A DNA stretch of 64,000 nucleotides. It comes from Gluconacetobacter aggeris (GTDB taxonomy: Bacteria; Pseudomonadota; Alphaproteobacteria; Acetobacterales; Acetobacteraceae). The position numbers and the translations under genes are program-made. This document shows positions 43,949 to 53,401 of this stretch, piece by piece (position 1 is the stretch's first letter; the number at the start of each line of letters is the position of its first letter). The stretch covers positions 434,001 through 498,000 of the forward strand of contig NZ_JABEQD010000002.1 in assembly GCF_014174395.1 (NCBI RefSeq), in the 5' to 3' direction. Under the pieces are notes generated by a model. That model saw nothing but the letters and a program-made list of their open reading frames with translations, had not been told where the DNA came from and searched no databases.

Positions 43949-46934
43949 TCAGGCGCGCTCCCTCGGGATCGTAGAACACAGGATCAACCAGCATGACCTT
44001 GACCGCCGAGCCGTCCAGGCTCGGCGCATACAGGCTGGTGCCCATCCGGGCACGCCCCCCCTTCACCATCGCAATCGCAATGGAGCGGTCGAGCGCCGGG
44101 CTGAAATAGGACGAGGTCACATGCCCCTCCGCCGAGGTCGGCACCGGGCTATCGGCAGCGGGAACAAGCTGCATACCTTCTTCCAGCACCAATCGTGGAT
44201 CTTCGGTCAGCACGCCCACCATCTGCAACCGGTCCGGCGCATTCAGGGCCGGCAGGGCGAGGGCCCGCTTGCCGATAAAATCAGGCTTGACCTTGCTGAC
44301 CGCCCAGCTACAGCCGACATCGCCGGGGGTCATGGTGCCGTCGGTTTCCTGCCCGACGATCAGGTACCCCTTCTCGGCGCGCAGCACATGCATCGCCTCG
44401 GTACCATAGGGCGTCACGCCGAATGCGGCGCCGGCCTCCCAGACCCGGTCCCAGACCGCCTGCGCCTGACTGGACGGGACGTTGATCTCGTAACCCAGCT
44501 CGCCCGTAAAACTGACGCGGAACAGCCGCATCGGCACGCCGCCAATCGTACCCTCGCGCAACGTCATGTGCGGCATCGCGCCGGCCGAGATATCCAGCCC
44601 GTCCACCAGCGGCGCCAGGATGTCGCGCGCGCGCGGCCCCTGCAGCGCGATCACCGCCCATTGCTCGGTGATCGATGTCAGCCATACATCCAGATCGGGC
44701 CACTCGGTCTGGAGGTAATCCTCCATCATGTTCAGCACCCCCGCCGCCCCGCCGGTGGTGGTGGTGACGTGGAACCGGTCGGCGGCAATTCGTCCGACCA
44801 CCCCGTCATCATAGACAAAGCCGCTATCCCGGCACACCAGCCCGTATCGACATTTGCCAACGCCCAGTTTCGTCCACGCATTGACGTAGAAGCGATTCAT
44901 GAATTCCGCCGCGTCCGGGCCCGCCACCTCGATCTTGCCCAGGGTCGAGGCATCGAAGATCCCGGCCACCGCGCGCACCGCACGGCATTCGCGCGCCACC
45001 GCCACCGCCATGTCCTCGCCCGCGCGGGGAAAATAGCGCGCGCGGCGCCACGGCCCGACATCTTCGAATACCGCCCCTTGCGCGCGCGCCCATGCATCCA
45101 TCGGCGGCAGACGCAGCGGATCGAACTGGTCGCCGCGCGCATGACCGGCAAAGGCGCCGAACGTCACCGGCGTATAAGGCGGCCGATAGGTCGTCAGCCC
45201 GATCTCCTCCGGTCTGCGCCCCAACACGTTGGAGACAATGGCCAGCGCGTTGACGTTGGAGCCCTTGCCCTGGTCAGTCGCCATGCCAGTGGTGGTGTAG
45301 CGCTTGACATGCTCGATGGAGCGGAAACCTTCCCGCACCGCGAGCTTCACGTCCTTGGCCGTGACGTCGTTCTGGAAATCAACAAAGGCCAACGCCAGAT
45401 GGCCAGGGCCACGGCGCGGCAACGCACCCGCGAAGCCCCCCGTTCCCGGCGCATCCTGGCGCATCACCGTCCACGCCGGCCCGATCTCGCCACCCGCCGC
45501 TGCCAGCCCGGCCGCAACCCCATCGCGCAGCACGTCGTCCAGAGCGAAGACACCCCGGCAAGACCCGGCCGACCGCACGCGCTCGATCGATTCGCCTGGA
45601 AGATAGACACCCAGTGCATCGTCGAAACGCAGCGCCCCGCGCGCCTGGCTATGCAGATGCAGACTGGGCGTGAAGCCCCCCGACATCAGCACCAGATCAC
45701 AGGAGACCCTCCATCCTTTCCCGACCGTGCCATCCGCCCCGACCGGTGCCAGTTCGGCTCCCGTCACCCGCAGATGGCCATGGGCACGCTGAATGGTGGT
45801 GGCCGGCAGAACCTCGATTCCCCGAGCCCGCGCCGCCTCGACCAGCGGGCCGCCCGGCGTAGGCCGCAGATCGGCAATCGCCGCGATTTTCACTCCGGCC
45901 TCAGCCAGATCCAACGCAACGCGATAAGCCGCATCGTCCGCCGTCACCACCACGGCCTTACGGCCGCAGGCCACCCCGTAGCGATGCAGATAGGCCCGCG
46001 CGGCACTGGCCAGCATGATGCCCGGTCGATCATTACCTTCGAACACCAGCGCCCGTTCCAGCGCACCCGCCGCCAGCACCACCTCGCAAGCCCGCACCTG
46101 CCAGATCCGCTCGCGCGGCATATCGGCCGGCGGCGTCGCCAGATGGTCGCTCAGGCGCTGGTTCAGCGCCACCATGTTGTGCGGGCCATAATGGAAGGCC
46201 GAACAACGGGTCAGCAGTTGTACATTCGGCAGCCGCTCCAGTTCGGCGACAATGCGCGCCACCCATTCCCCACAGGCCAGGCCATCGATGAGGCTGTACG
46301 TATCGGCCAGCAGGCTGCCGCCGAATTCGGCGTTCTCGTCGCACAGGATGACACGCGCCCCGACCTGCCCCGCCGCCAGCGCCGCCGCCAGACCGGCCGG
46401 GCCGCCGCCCACCACCAGCACGTCACAATGCGCGTAATGCAGCGCGTAATGATCGGGGTCAGGCGCGGTAGGTGCGCGGCCCAGCCCGGCGGCACGACGG
46501 ATCAGCGGTTCGTAAACCTTGTCCCAGAATCTGCGCGGCCACATGAAGGTCTTGTAGTAGAAGCCGGCCGGCAGCAGCGGTGCCGCCAGCGTGTTCAACG
46601 CCCCGATATCGAAGCGCAGGCTGGGCGCGCGATTCTGGCTGACCGCAACCATCCCGTCATGGATCTCGACCTGGGTCGCACGCAGATTGGGCGTGTACCG
46701 CCCTCCCTCGCCCACGCCGATCAGCGCGTTCGGCTCGTCCGACCCGGCGGAAACCGGGCCGCGCGGCCGATGATATTTGAAGGACCGCCCCATCAGATGC
46801 CGGCCCTCAGCCAGCAGGGCGGAAGCCACAGTATCGCCAGCATACCCCCTGACCATTCGCCCGTCGAAGCGGAAGACGACAGGCCGCGTGGTATCGATGC
46901 AACCGCGACCGGCCAGCCGGAAAGCGCCGCTCAT
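43941..46934 (-). CDS. soxA: Sarcosine oxidase alpha subunit
   Basis: The 997-residue subunit carries a 2Fe-2S-ferredoxin-like N-terminal region (VVFRFDGRMVRGYAGDTVAS), an NAD/FAD domain (CDVLVVGGGPAGLAAALAAG), and a C-terminal aminomethyltransferase (GcvT-like) domain (about residues 600-990, SFTGELGYEINVPSSQA) that transfers the methyl carbon of sarcosine to tetrahydrofolate. Length is normal for SoxA. It overlaps both soxD (four bases) and soxG. Confidence 0.96.
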   Translation of the reverse strand: MSGAFRLAGRGCIDTTRPVVFRFDGRMVRGYAGDTVASALLAEGRHLMGRSFKYHRPRGPVSAGSDEPNALIGVGEGGRYTPNLRATQVEIHDGMVAVSQNRAPSLRFDIGALNTLAAPLLPAGFYYKTFMWPRRFWDKVYEPLIRRAAGLGRAPTAPDPDHYALHYAHCDVLVVGGGPAGLAAALAAGQVGARVILCDENAEFGGSLLADTYSLIDGLACGEWVARIVAELERLPNVQLLTRCSAFHYGPHNMVALNQRLSDHLATPPADMPRERIWQVRACEVVLAAGALERALVFEGNDRPGIMLASAARAYLHRYGVACGRKAVVVTADDAAYRVALDLAEAGVKIAAIADLRPTPGGPLVEAARARGIEVLPATTIQRAHGHLRVTGAELAPVGADGTVGKGWRVSCDLVLMSGGFTPSLHLHSQARGALRFDDALGVYLPGESIERVRSAGSCRGVFALDDVLRDGVAAGLAAAGGEIGPAWTVMRQDAPGTGGFAGALPRRGPGHLALAFVDFQNDVTAKDVKLAVREGFRSIEHVKRYTTTGMATDQGKGSNVNALAIVSNVLGRRPEEIGLTTYRPPYTPVTFGAFAGHARGDQFDPLRLPPMDAWARAQGAVFEDVGPWRRARYFPRAGEDMAVAVARECRAVRAVAGIFDASTLGKIEVAGPDAAEFMNRFYVNAWTKLGVGKCRYGLVCRDSGFVYDDGVVGRIAADRFHVTTTTGGAAGVLNMMEDYLQTEWPDLDVWLTSITEQWAVIALQGPRARDILAPLVDGLDISAGAMPHMTLREGTIGGVPMRLFRVSFTGELGYEINVPSSQAQAVWDRVWEAGAAFGVTPYGTEAMHVLRAEKGYLIVGQETDGTMTPGDVGCSWAVSKVKPDFIGKRALALPALNAPDRLQMVGVLTEDPRLVLEEGMQLVPAADSPVPTSAEGHVTSSYFSPALDRSIAIAMVKGGRARMGTSLYAPSLDGSAVKVMLVDPVFYDPEGARLNG

Positions 46935-47212
46935 ACCGCGTCTCTCACATCTGGCCGAGGCATCCCGATTTCATAAAAGGCGTGGAACTGGTCGGTCCGC
47001 GTATCGCGCAGCGCGTTGAAGAAGCGGCCACACCCATGAGAATGGCGCCAGCGCTCGGCCAGAACACCCTTGGTGTTGTCGCGCAGATACAGGAACGCGG
47101 ACCATTCCGCCTCGGACACATCGGCGGCGGGGCGAGCGATATGCGCCTCCCCCCCATAGGCGAATTCGATTTCGGCCCGGGGGCCGCAATAGGGACAGTC
47201 GATCAGAAGCAT
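46931..47212 (-). CDS. soxD: Sarcosine oxidase delta subunit
   Basis: The 93-residue zinc-binding subunit begins MLLIDCPYCGPRAEIEFAYG and ends with WRHSHGCGRFFNALRDTRTD and a final FYEIGMPRP. Cysteines in CPYC with the HSHGC group give the zinc site. It follows soxB by 16 bp and overlaps soxA by four bases. Confidence 0.96.
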   Translation of the reverse strand: MLLIDCPYCGPRAEIEFAYGGEAHIARPAADVSEAEWSAFLYLRDNTKGVLAERWRHSHGCGRFFNALRDTRTDQFHAFYEIGMPRPDVRDAV

Positions 47213-47228
47213 GACAGTCTCCGCCGTT

Positions 47229-48482
47229 TCAGTGCGCGACCGCCGCCGCAGCGGCTTCGTCGATAAGGGTACCGTCGCGAAAGCGCTCGATGGTGAAAGG
47301 CGCGTTGATCGGGTGCGGCTCGTCGCGTGCGATCGTCCAGGCGAACAGGTTCGCCGCCCCAGGCGTCGCCTTGAAACCGCCGGTGCCCCAGCCGCAGTTC
47401 ACATACAGGCCGGGCACCGACGTCTTCGCCGTAATGGGCGAGCGGTCGGGCGTGTTGTCGGTGATCCCGCCCCATGACCGCAGCATCCGCAGCCGGCGGA
47501 AATCCGGCACTAATTCGCAGATCGCCTCCAGCGTGTGGGCGGGAATGTGCAGCCCCCCGCGCTGGGTGTACGACACATAGGAATCGGTGCCGGCGCCGAT
47601 CACCATCTCACCCTTGTCGGACTGGCTGATATAGGCGTGGATGGTGTTGGACATCACCACGCAGGGAAAGGCCGGCTTCACCGGTTCGGACACCAGCGCC
47701 TGCAACGGATTGACCTGCAAGGGCAGGCGGATGCCGGCCATCGCCAGCACCACCGAACTATGGCCCGCCGCCGACACGCCGATCTTGCCCGCACGGATCG
47801 GTCCCCGCGTCGTCTGCACGCCCGCCACCCTGCCAGACGGGTCACGGTCGATGCCCGTGACCTCGCAATTCTCGATGATGTCGACGCCCAGGTCGCTGGC
47901 CGCCCGCGCGAAACCCCAGGCCACCGCATCATGCCTTGCGGTACCGGCGCGGCGTTGCAGCGCGGCCCCCAGGACGGGATAGCGGATGTTGGGCGAGATG
48001 TTCAGCGGCGGACAGAAGGCCTTGGCCTCTTCCGGCGTCAGCCATTCATTATCGATGCCGTTCAACCGGTTGGCATAGACATGCCGCTTGAAGACCTGCA
48101 CGTCATGAACCGTATGCGCCACCATCAGGCAGCCGCGCTGACTGAACATGACGTTGTAGTTCAGTTCTTCCGAGAGGCCTTCCCACAATTTCAACGCATG
48201 TTCGTAATAGGACGAACTCTGCTCGAACAGGTAATTCGACCGGATGATGGTGGTATTGCGCGCGGTATTGCCGCCCGCCAGCCATCCGCGTTCGACCACC
48301 GCGATATTGCGCAGCCCATGCTGCTTGGCCAGGTAATAGGCCGCGCCCAGCCCATGGCCACCGCCACCGACGATGATGATATCATAGCTCGGCTTCGGCG
48401 CGACCGAACGCCACTGAGGTCGCCACCCCAGATGACGTCCCACTGCCTGACGGGCCAGGGAAAACGCGGAAAATTTCTGCAT
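47229..48482 (-). CDS. soxB: Sarcosine oxidase beta subunit
   Basis: The 417-residue flavoprotein oxidises sarcosine to glycine. The dinucleotide motif [20 protein letters not shown] is followed by [20 protein letters not shown] and the flavin-binding [20 protein letters not shown]. SoxB carries noncovalent FAD and covalent FMN in the family. It is first in soxBDAG. GGAGGTGAAG lies upstream at somewhat long spacing. Confidence 0.96.
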   Translation of the reverse strand: MQKFSAFSLARQAVGRHLGWRPQWRSVAPKPSYDIIIVGGGGHGLGAAYYLAKQHGLRNIAVVERGWLAGGNTARNTTIIRSNYLFEQSSSYYEHALKLWEGLSEELNYNVMFSQRGCLMVAHTVHDVQVFKRHVYANRLNGIDNEWLTPEEAKAFCPPLNISPNIRYPVLGAALQRRAGTARHDAVAWGFARAASDLGVDIIENCEVTGIDRDPSGRVAGVQTTRGPIRAGKIGVSAAGHSSVVLAMAGIRLPLQVNPLQALVSEPVKPAFPCVVMSNTIHAYISQSDKGEMVIGAGTDSYVSYTQRGGLHIPAHTLEAICELVPDFRRLRMLRSWGGITDNTPDRSPITAKTSVPGLYVNCGWGTGGFKATPGAANLFAWTIARDEPHPINAPFTIERFRDGTLIDEAAAAAVAH

Positions 48483-48617
48483 GGCGATCTGACTTCACCT
48501 CCGCACCGACACGCGCGATCGTGGGCGATGATGGAAGCCGCACCCGGCAAAATCTTTTACAAAAATGACACGCCACTTGCATGTTCGCGACATCATGGCG
48601 ATGCGTGGATCGCCCCG

Positions 48618-49004
48618 TCAGAGGCCGCGACAGACGACGTGCAGCTTGTTGCCCTCCGGATCGCGAACATAGGCGCCAAAATAATCGGGGCCATAATTGG
48701 GGCGCAGTCCCGGCTCACCCTCGTCGCTACCGCCATGAGCCATGGCGGCCTCCCAGACAGCGCGCACCGAATCATGGCTGTCCGCCACCAGCGCGCACAT
48801 CCCTCCATTGCCCAGGGCCGCCGGCCGGCCATCGAACGGGCGGGTGAGGTATAGCTTCGGTCCCACCTCACCCTTGCCCCAGCCGGCAAAGCCACCGTCC
48901 TCGTCGGTCCAGATCCGGGCAATGCCCAGCGGGGCCAGAAATGCGTCATAGAACGGGATCGCGCGGGCAACGTCGTCAACACCGATGGTGACATGGCTGA
49001 ACAT
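48618..49004 (-). CDS. VOC-family (glyoxalase-like) protein
   Basis: The 128-residue protein starts MFSHVTIGVDDVARAIPFYD and ends YFGAYVRDPEGNKLHVVCRG, the vicinal-oxygen-chelate fold with the metal-ligand histidine and final glutamate. These proteins include glyoxalases and glutathione-adduct enzymes. It lies between the GFA gene and soxB on the same strand. A role in handling formaldehyde or its adducts is only suggested by position. Confidence 0.88.
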   Translation of the reverse strand: MFSHVTIGVDDVARAIPFYDAFLAPLGIARIWTDEDGGFAGWGKGEVGPKLYLTRPFDGRPAALGNGGMCALVADSHDSVRAVWEAAMAHGGSDEGEPGLRPNYGPDYFGAYVRDPEGNKLHVVCRGL

Positions 49005-49028
49005 CGATCAAGCGCCCGTCGCCAATGG

Positions 49029-49460
49029 TCAGGTCTCCACGGGCACATCCTCAAGATCGACGCACCAACCTGCCTGCGAGGCGGTGAAGATCTGCCGGCG
49101 CGGCCGTATACCAGGGTCATCGTCCAGCGTGCCGGCCGGAACGATCATCAGATGCCCGTTTCGCGTAGCGTGCGGAACCGGCGTGCCACAGGCACGACAG
49201 ATCGCAGTGGCAAAGCTGCTGGCCGTCGGCAGGTCCCAGCGCATGATCCCATCCGGGCCGCCGGAGATCCAGACCATATCCTTCGGATGGGCAATCAGGT
49301 TGGCGGCGAAAGCCGACCCCGTCGTCTTGCGGCAGCGGCCGCAATGACACAGCACGAAATCCAACGGCGCACCGTCGAGACGATAGACGACCGCGCCGCA
49401 CAGACAGCTTCCGGTCAGGGGGCGGCCAGCGTCCACGCTCCCGTCAGCGGATGACGACAT
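49029..49460 (-). CDS. GFA-family zinc protein (formaldehyde-glutathione type)
   Basis: The 143-residue protein has the GFA/CENP-V zinc pattern: SCLCGAVVYRLDG, CHCGRCRKTTGSAFAANLIA and CRACGTPVPHATR. Family members were named for glutathione-dependent formaldehyde activation, though many have other roles. Its location just upstream of the sarcosine-oxidase operon, beside demethylation genes that release formaldehyde, favours the original role here. Its start overlaps the end of the lipoprotein gene by 17 bases. Confidence 0.88.
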   Translation of the reverse strand: MSSSADGSVDAGRPLTGSCLCGAVVYRLDGAPLDFVLCHCGRCRKTTGSAFAANLIAHPKDMVWISGGPDGIMRWDLPTASSFATAICRACGTPVPHATRNGHLMIVPAGTLDDDPGIRPRRQIFTASQAGWCVDLEDVPVET

Positions 49461-49896
49461 GAATGTCGGTCGTCCAGGACCGTCCCAGCGGCGTTACGAC
49501 CAATATGGAGAAGCGATCCTTTCCAAGCGCGCCGGGGGCGGGATGATAGATAGCCCGCACACCATGCTGAGGCCGCAGATTGCAGGTCCGCCGCTGACTG
49601 CCGACCGCATAGTTGGGATAATACGCACCCGGTTCGATCGTCACCGTGCCATGTGTCGGCGCCTCCTGCACCCGCACCGTGATTTGGCCCTCGACCGAGC
49701 AGTCGGGATTCAACATGAACCATGTATTGATTATGCCGGGCTGCCCAGCAGCCACCGCGAAGTCCCGGACGAAATGGGCATCGGCCGCCGGGCCCGCCAA
49801 GACATCGGACCTGGCGACGATCCCATCGGCACGCCGCTCGACACAACCGGCGAGCATGAGGGATGCAGCAAACAGAAGAGAAATGGCGGCTCTCAT
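49444..49896 (-). CDS. Small putative lipoprotein, unknown function
   Basis: ATG 49896 gives a lipoprotein signal MRAAISLLFAASLMLAGC with lipobox LAGC, then 132 residues rich in strands, including NTWFMLNPDCSVEGQITVRV, YPNYAVGSQRRTCNLRPQHG and VVTPLGRSWTTDIHVVI. Two later cysteines could form a disulfide. I do not recognise the family. GGAG lies upstream. The product would sit in the outer or inner membrane. It is upstream of the GFA gene. Confidence 0.75.
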   Translation of the reverse strand: MRAAISLLFAASLMLAGCVERRADGIVARSDVLAGPAADAHFVRDFAVAAGQPGIINTWFMLNPDCSVEGQITVRVQEAPTHGTVTIEPGAYYPNYAVGSQRRTCNLRPQHGVRAIYHPAPGALGKDRFSILVVTPLGRSWTTDIHVVIR

Positions 49897-50013
49897 CGGC
49901 AACGCTCTCCACCGGGCACGTCCAGGGTGCCAGATTCCCTCCCTGCCGTCAGCCGTTCTCGGCCGCATTTCACGGATTATGAGGGCGATTTTAGAATCGC
50001 CTCCCCCACACCA

Positions 50014-50847
50014 TCAGCGTCGGCGGGTCACCTCATACAGGGCGACCGCCGCGGCATTCGAGACATTCAGGCTTTCCATATCGCCCGGCATCGCCAATCC
50101 AGCGATCTCGTCGCAATGCTCGCGGGTCAGGCGCCGCAACCCGTCTCCCTCGGCCCCAAGGACCAGGGCGGCGCGTCGCTGCCCGAACGTTCCTCCATCC
50201 AGCACGCCCCCGCCGGCATCCAGTCCCACGACCCAGAAATTCCGTTCCTTCAGTAGATCCAAGGTACGGGCCAGATTCACCACGCGCACCAGCGGCACGA
50301 CATCCAGCGCGCCCGAGGCGGCCTTGGCCAAGGCCCCGGTCTCATCGGGTGCATTGCGGTCCATCACCACGACGGCGGCGGCACCGAACGCAGCAGCGGA
50401 ACGCAGGATCGCCCCGACATTGCGCGGATCGGTCACCTGGTCCAGCAACAGCAGCGGACCAGGCCGCTCCACGGCATCCTCGATCGCCAGGGGCGGCAGG
50501 ATATCGGTCAGAATCGCGATGCCCTGATGCACGGCATCACGACCGCACAACGCCTCGAACCGTGCCCGATCGGCCCGCTGGGGCTGCATCGGCAGGGAGG
50601 AGTCCAACCGCTGGCGCAATGCGGCCTCGCCCTCTTCGGTCGTCAGAATCTGGCGGATTCGCCGCTCCGGATTGGCCAGGGCCGCCAGCGCCGGGTGCAG
50701 CCCATACAGCCAGTAGGTTCCGCGCGGCGTGGTCCCGCCACTGCGTCGGGGCGAGCGGAAAGTCTCCCGACCGGCGGTTTCCGCCCGGTTATCGGTCGAA
50801 TGAGAAGCGATTCTGGCGTCCGGACGACGCGGGGGACGGGTGCGCAT
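50014..50847 (-). CDS. rlmB: 23S rRNA (Gm2251) 2'-O-methyltransferase, TrmH/SpoU family
   Basis: The 277-residue SPOUT enzyme methylates ribose 2'-O in RNA. An N-terminal substrate domain (YWLYGLHPALAALANPERRI) precedes the knotted SAM domain with LLLDQVTDPRNVGAILRSAA, VLGAEGDGLRRLTREHCDEI and the final SLNVSNAAAVALYEVTRR. ATG 50847 follows GAGGAA; the upstream extension overlaps tRNA-Tyr and was rejected. The specific site is inferred from the RlmB-like arrangement. Confidence 0.9.
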   Translation of the reverse strand: MRTRPPRRPDARIASHSTDNRAETAGRETFRSPRRSGGTTPRGTYWLYGLHPALAALANPERRIRQILTTEEGEAALRQRLDSSLPMQPQRADRARFEALCGRDAVHQGIAILTDILPPLAIEDAVERPGPLLLLDQVTDPRNVGAILRSAAAFGAAAVVVMDRNAPDETGALAKAASGALDVVPLVRVVNLARTLDLLKERNFWVVGLDAGGGVLDGGTFGQRRAALVLGAEGDGLRRLTREHCDEIAGLAMPGDMESLNVSNAAAVALYEVTRRR

Positions 50848-50956
50848 TTCCTCGATATAGGACGAACCGTTCCCCCCGTCACGACATGCAGCAAGAGAAC
50901 GTACGACAAGACCATTGACACGTCCGGCCGATGGCCTTAACCACCCTCTGCAGCAC

Positions 50957-51042
50957 GGAAGGGTGCCCGAGTGGCTAAAGGGGGCGGACTGTAAATCCGC
51001 TGGCGTGCGCCTACGTTGGTTCGAATCCAACCCCTTCCACCA
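50957..51042 (+). tRNA. tRNA-Tyr (anticodon GTA)
   Basis: The 86-nt class II tRNA has acceptor GGAAGGG/CCCTTCC, anticodon stem GCGGA/TCCGC around CTGTAAA, a long variable arm, T-loop GGTTCGAATCC and an encoded CCA. Confidence 0.97.
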
Positions 51043-51581
51043 TTCTTTCAAAAAAGATGGTAAACAGAATTGTCACAATAAATGCAGAAGAACGTCATCT
51101 TCCTCTGCAATAATCAGACAATCTGCACAGAGCCAAGCCGGGCAGCGCCTTTAAGCCACGCTCCCGCTTACTCGACACAAGCGCACGGCCACTTGGCGGC
51201 TTGAAGCATCTCCCACCAGAAATGCATACTGACATCGCCCCTTGCCTTTTCAAAGGCTACACTTTATCCGGGCTGGGAGAAAATAGGCCGTCGGGCCATG
51301 GTCCGGCTTGACAGAAACCTTCATTCCCAGCATTTTTATTGTACGGTATTAAAAACATGTGATTACGGTTTCCGAATTACAACGTCCGTTGCATTCAATG
51401 CCTCCGGAGACCCTATAACTTGCAGAAACGCAAGACAGTTACATACTTTACGAGAACTCGCAGCGAATAGATCGCAAAAACCCGCGCCGAATTGTCTGTT
51501 TAAATCCAGTTAATTGCCCGCATTTCCGATTTGGGCCAACGTCATGTCATCGACACGAATCCGAAAGCCGATCAGGTTAAG
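51043..51581 (+). other. AT-richer non-coding stretch before motE
   Basis: About 540 bases show no convincing gene; small open frames lack ribosome sites and family features. The sequence is richer in A and T than neighbouring genes, especially from 51300 to 51400. TTGACA at 51308 with A/T-rich sequence after it could be a promoter for the motility genes, but the -10 spacing is poor. Confidence 0.45.
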
Positions 51582-52508
51582 ATGCTGATACCTCGCCTGT
51601 CATTCGGGAAGCTTGTGCATGTTTCGTCAATTCTGATGACTCTGCTGCTGGCGATGAACATGCACGCCCTCGCCGGCCATCTGAAAGGCGACGCTATAGA
51701 GGCCGATGACTCGCCCACGCAGGACACAGTCCTGCAGCCACGCCAGAGCAGATCCGCAGAAAACACAGCCCCCAATCCAAACGCCGAGAGGAATGCCACC
51801 GAAGGATGGATCTCCGCCCTCCCTCCCGATGATCGCAACGCGGGGACGCGCCCCGCAACCGCGCAGGCAACCGTCGCCCGTCACGCCGAAGCATGCGCGG
51901 ACGGCGATTGCCCCGATGTGGCGAAGGCAGCGGTGGCGACAGTAACGCCGAAACAGGGCGCCGATCCCGAAGTCGATAGGGTGGAAACAGATCTGGTCCA
52001 GAATATCCTGGCAAGACAGTCGACCTTCGAGAATGAACAGAAAAACTTGGAAGAGCAGAAACATATCCTCGACGCCGCCCAGGCGGCACTCAATGAAAAG
52101 ATGCGAAACCTGGATAGCTCGATAGCCGCGCTGGCCGAACGGCAGGCCGCGCATCGTGAAACGATGTCGGCCGAGACAGACAGGCTGGTACGGATCTATG
52201 AGGAAATGCCTCCCAAGGAGGCCGCCGCAGTCTTCAACATCATGGACATCCACGTCCTCGTTTCCGTGGCCAACAAGATGGCCCCCCGTAAGATATCGGC
52301 CATCATGGGGTACATGATGCCCGAGCGGGTCAATATCGTTTCGCAATACATGGCGGGGGTGAGGACATTCCGCCCTCTTCGCACATCCTTCGACGGCACG
52401 ACCGGACAGCCCGTGGATTCGGGGACATTGACCTGGTGGTCCAAATCCAAAGCCAACCAGAAGCAATCCGAAGCTGACCAGGACGCACTGAAATTGTCGC
52501 GCCAGTGA
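51582..52508 (+). CDS. MotE-like flagellar motor protein (MgtE-N-like domain)
   Basis: The 308-residue protein has one N-terminal membrane anchor or signal (LVHVSSILMTLLLAMNMHAL), a disordered region, a coiled coil (about residues 140-205, FENEQKNLEEQKHILDAAQA) and an MgtE_N-like domain (RIYEEMPPKEAAAVFNIMDI and VANKMAPRKISAIMGYMMPE). MotE stabilises the MotC stator partner in rhizobia, and its gene often lies near fliF as here. ATG 51582 was preferred over an upstream start because it opens directly into the membrane segment. Confidence 0.8.
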   Translation: MLIPRLSFGKLVHVSSILMTLLLAMNMHALAGHLKGDAIEADDSPTQDTVLQPRQSRSAENTAPNPNAERNATEGWISALPPDDRNAGTRPATAQATVARHAEACADGDCPDVAKAAVATVTPKQGADPEVDRVETDLVQNILARQSTFENEQKNLEEQKHILDAAQAALNEKMRNLDSSIAALAERQAAHRETMSAETDRLVRIYEEMPPKEAAAVFNIMDIHVLVSVANKMAPRKISAIMGYMMPERVNIVSQYMAGVRTFRPLRTSFDGTTGQPVDSGTLTWWSKSKANQKQSEADQDALKLSRQ

Positions 52509-52774
52509 CCGCTTCCTGCGCGGCCTGGCGGCTCCCTAACAGCTCATCCAGATTGGAATAATCATAGCTGAAGCTCAGGACGTATTACTTTCAAGAATTT
52601 CGCGGAAGGGGTTGTTTTCCTTACGAAGGTTTTTCATGGAAAAAATGATGCCACCAGTTGTGAAGGCACACGTGCGCGGGCATATTCCGCGTCATTCATC
52701 CATGCTGTATTTTGGATCGACCAGGCGCCACGCGACCGGAACGCAGTGTTACTGAGGGGCAGGAACTAGCAGTC

Positions 52775-53110
52775 ATGACAATCAAGCGCGGAGCGATGGT
52801 TCTGATGACCGCACTTCTCGCGGGCTGCTCCGCCGACACCGTCACCCAGCATCTCACGGGCCGTGAGTGCAATGCCGGTTATATCCAGGAAGGCGAGGAT
52901 TGGTGCGCGCCGCCGGCAAGACCACCTGTTCCGCAGCCATACTGTACGCAAAGCTGGAATGGCGTAGATTGCTGGGGCCGTCCGGACCAAATGCCAAATG
53001 TCGCGCGGCAGGTAGCCCAAGGACCCACCGGCCTGACTCAAGACCAGAATGCAGACCGACTGAACATGGACGTCAAACAGGCTCCGCCGACCAACGACTA
53101 TCTTCCCTGA
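52775..53110 (+). CDS. Small cysteine-containing lipoprotein
   Basis: The 111-residue protein has a signal with lipobox LLAGC (KRGAMVLMTALLAGCSADTV) and a mature part with five further cysteines (RECNAGYIQEGEDWCAPP, QPYCTQSWNGVDCWGRPDQM). It ends QAPPTNDYLP. No family is recognised. It stands between the motE-like gene and fliF, on the same strand, so a cell-envelope role near the flagellum is possible but unproven. Confidence 0.7.
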   Translation: MTIKRGAMVLMTALLAGCSADTVTQHLTGRECNAGYIQEGEDWCAPPARPPVPQPYCTQSWNGVDCWGRPDQMPNVARQVAQGPTGLTQDQNADRLNMDVKQAPPTNDYLP

Positions 53111-53401
53111 TACAGTGAAACAGAACCTAAGTTTCGGAACGCGCACCCCCGCTCGGCAGATGCACCATCCGTCTGTCGTCTCATGATGAAATCCGGTTTT
53201 TTGGGGTTTTCGTCATGAATTGCCGTTTCTCCCTTCCTGAGAAGACGGGCTGCGCTATGATGGCGGCACAGTGCTTCCGGATCGCCTTGATGCGCCTGAC
53301 AGCGCGATGGCAACGCGAACTGCAGAGATTTCGAATGATCAAACTTCCTGGGGATTGCGTGAAGTCCCGGTCCAGCGCTGTATCAACGTAGCGGTTTCCT
53401 T

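Noticed and set aside
43557-46976. A very long open frame (over 1100 codons) on the plus strand
   Set aside because: It lies antisense to soxG and soxA, its sequence is arginine, histidine and proline rich with no domain, and the minus-strand frame codes for a clear sarcosine oxidase.
51298-51513. Small open frame in the AT-rich gap before motE
   Set aside because: No ribosome site, no family features and biased composition; more likely promoter or spacer DNA.
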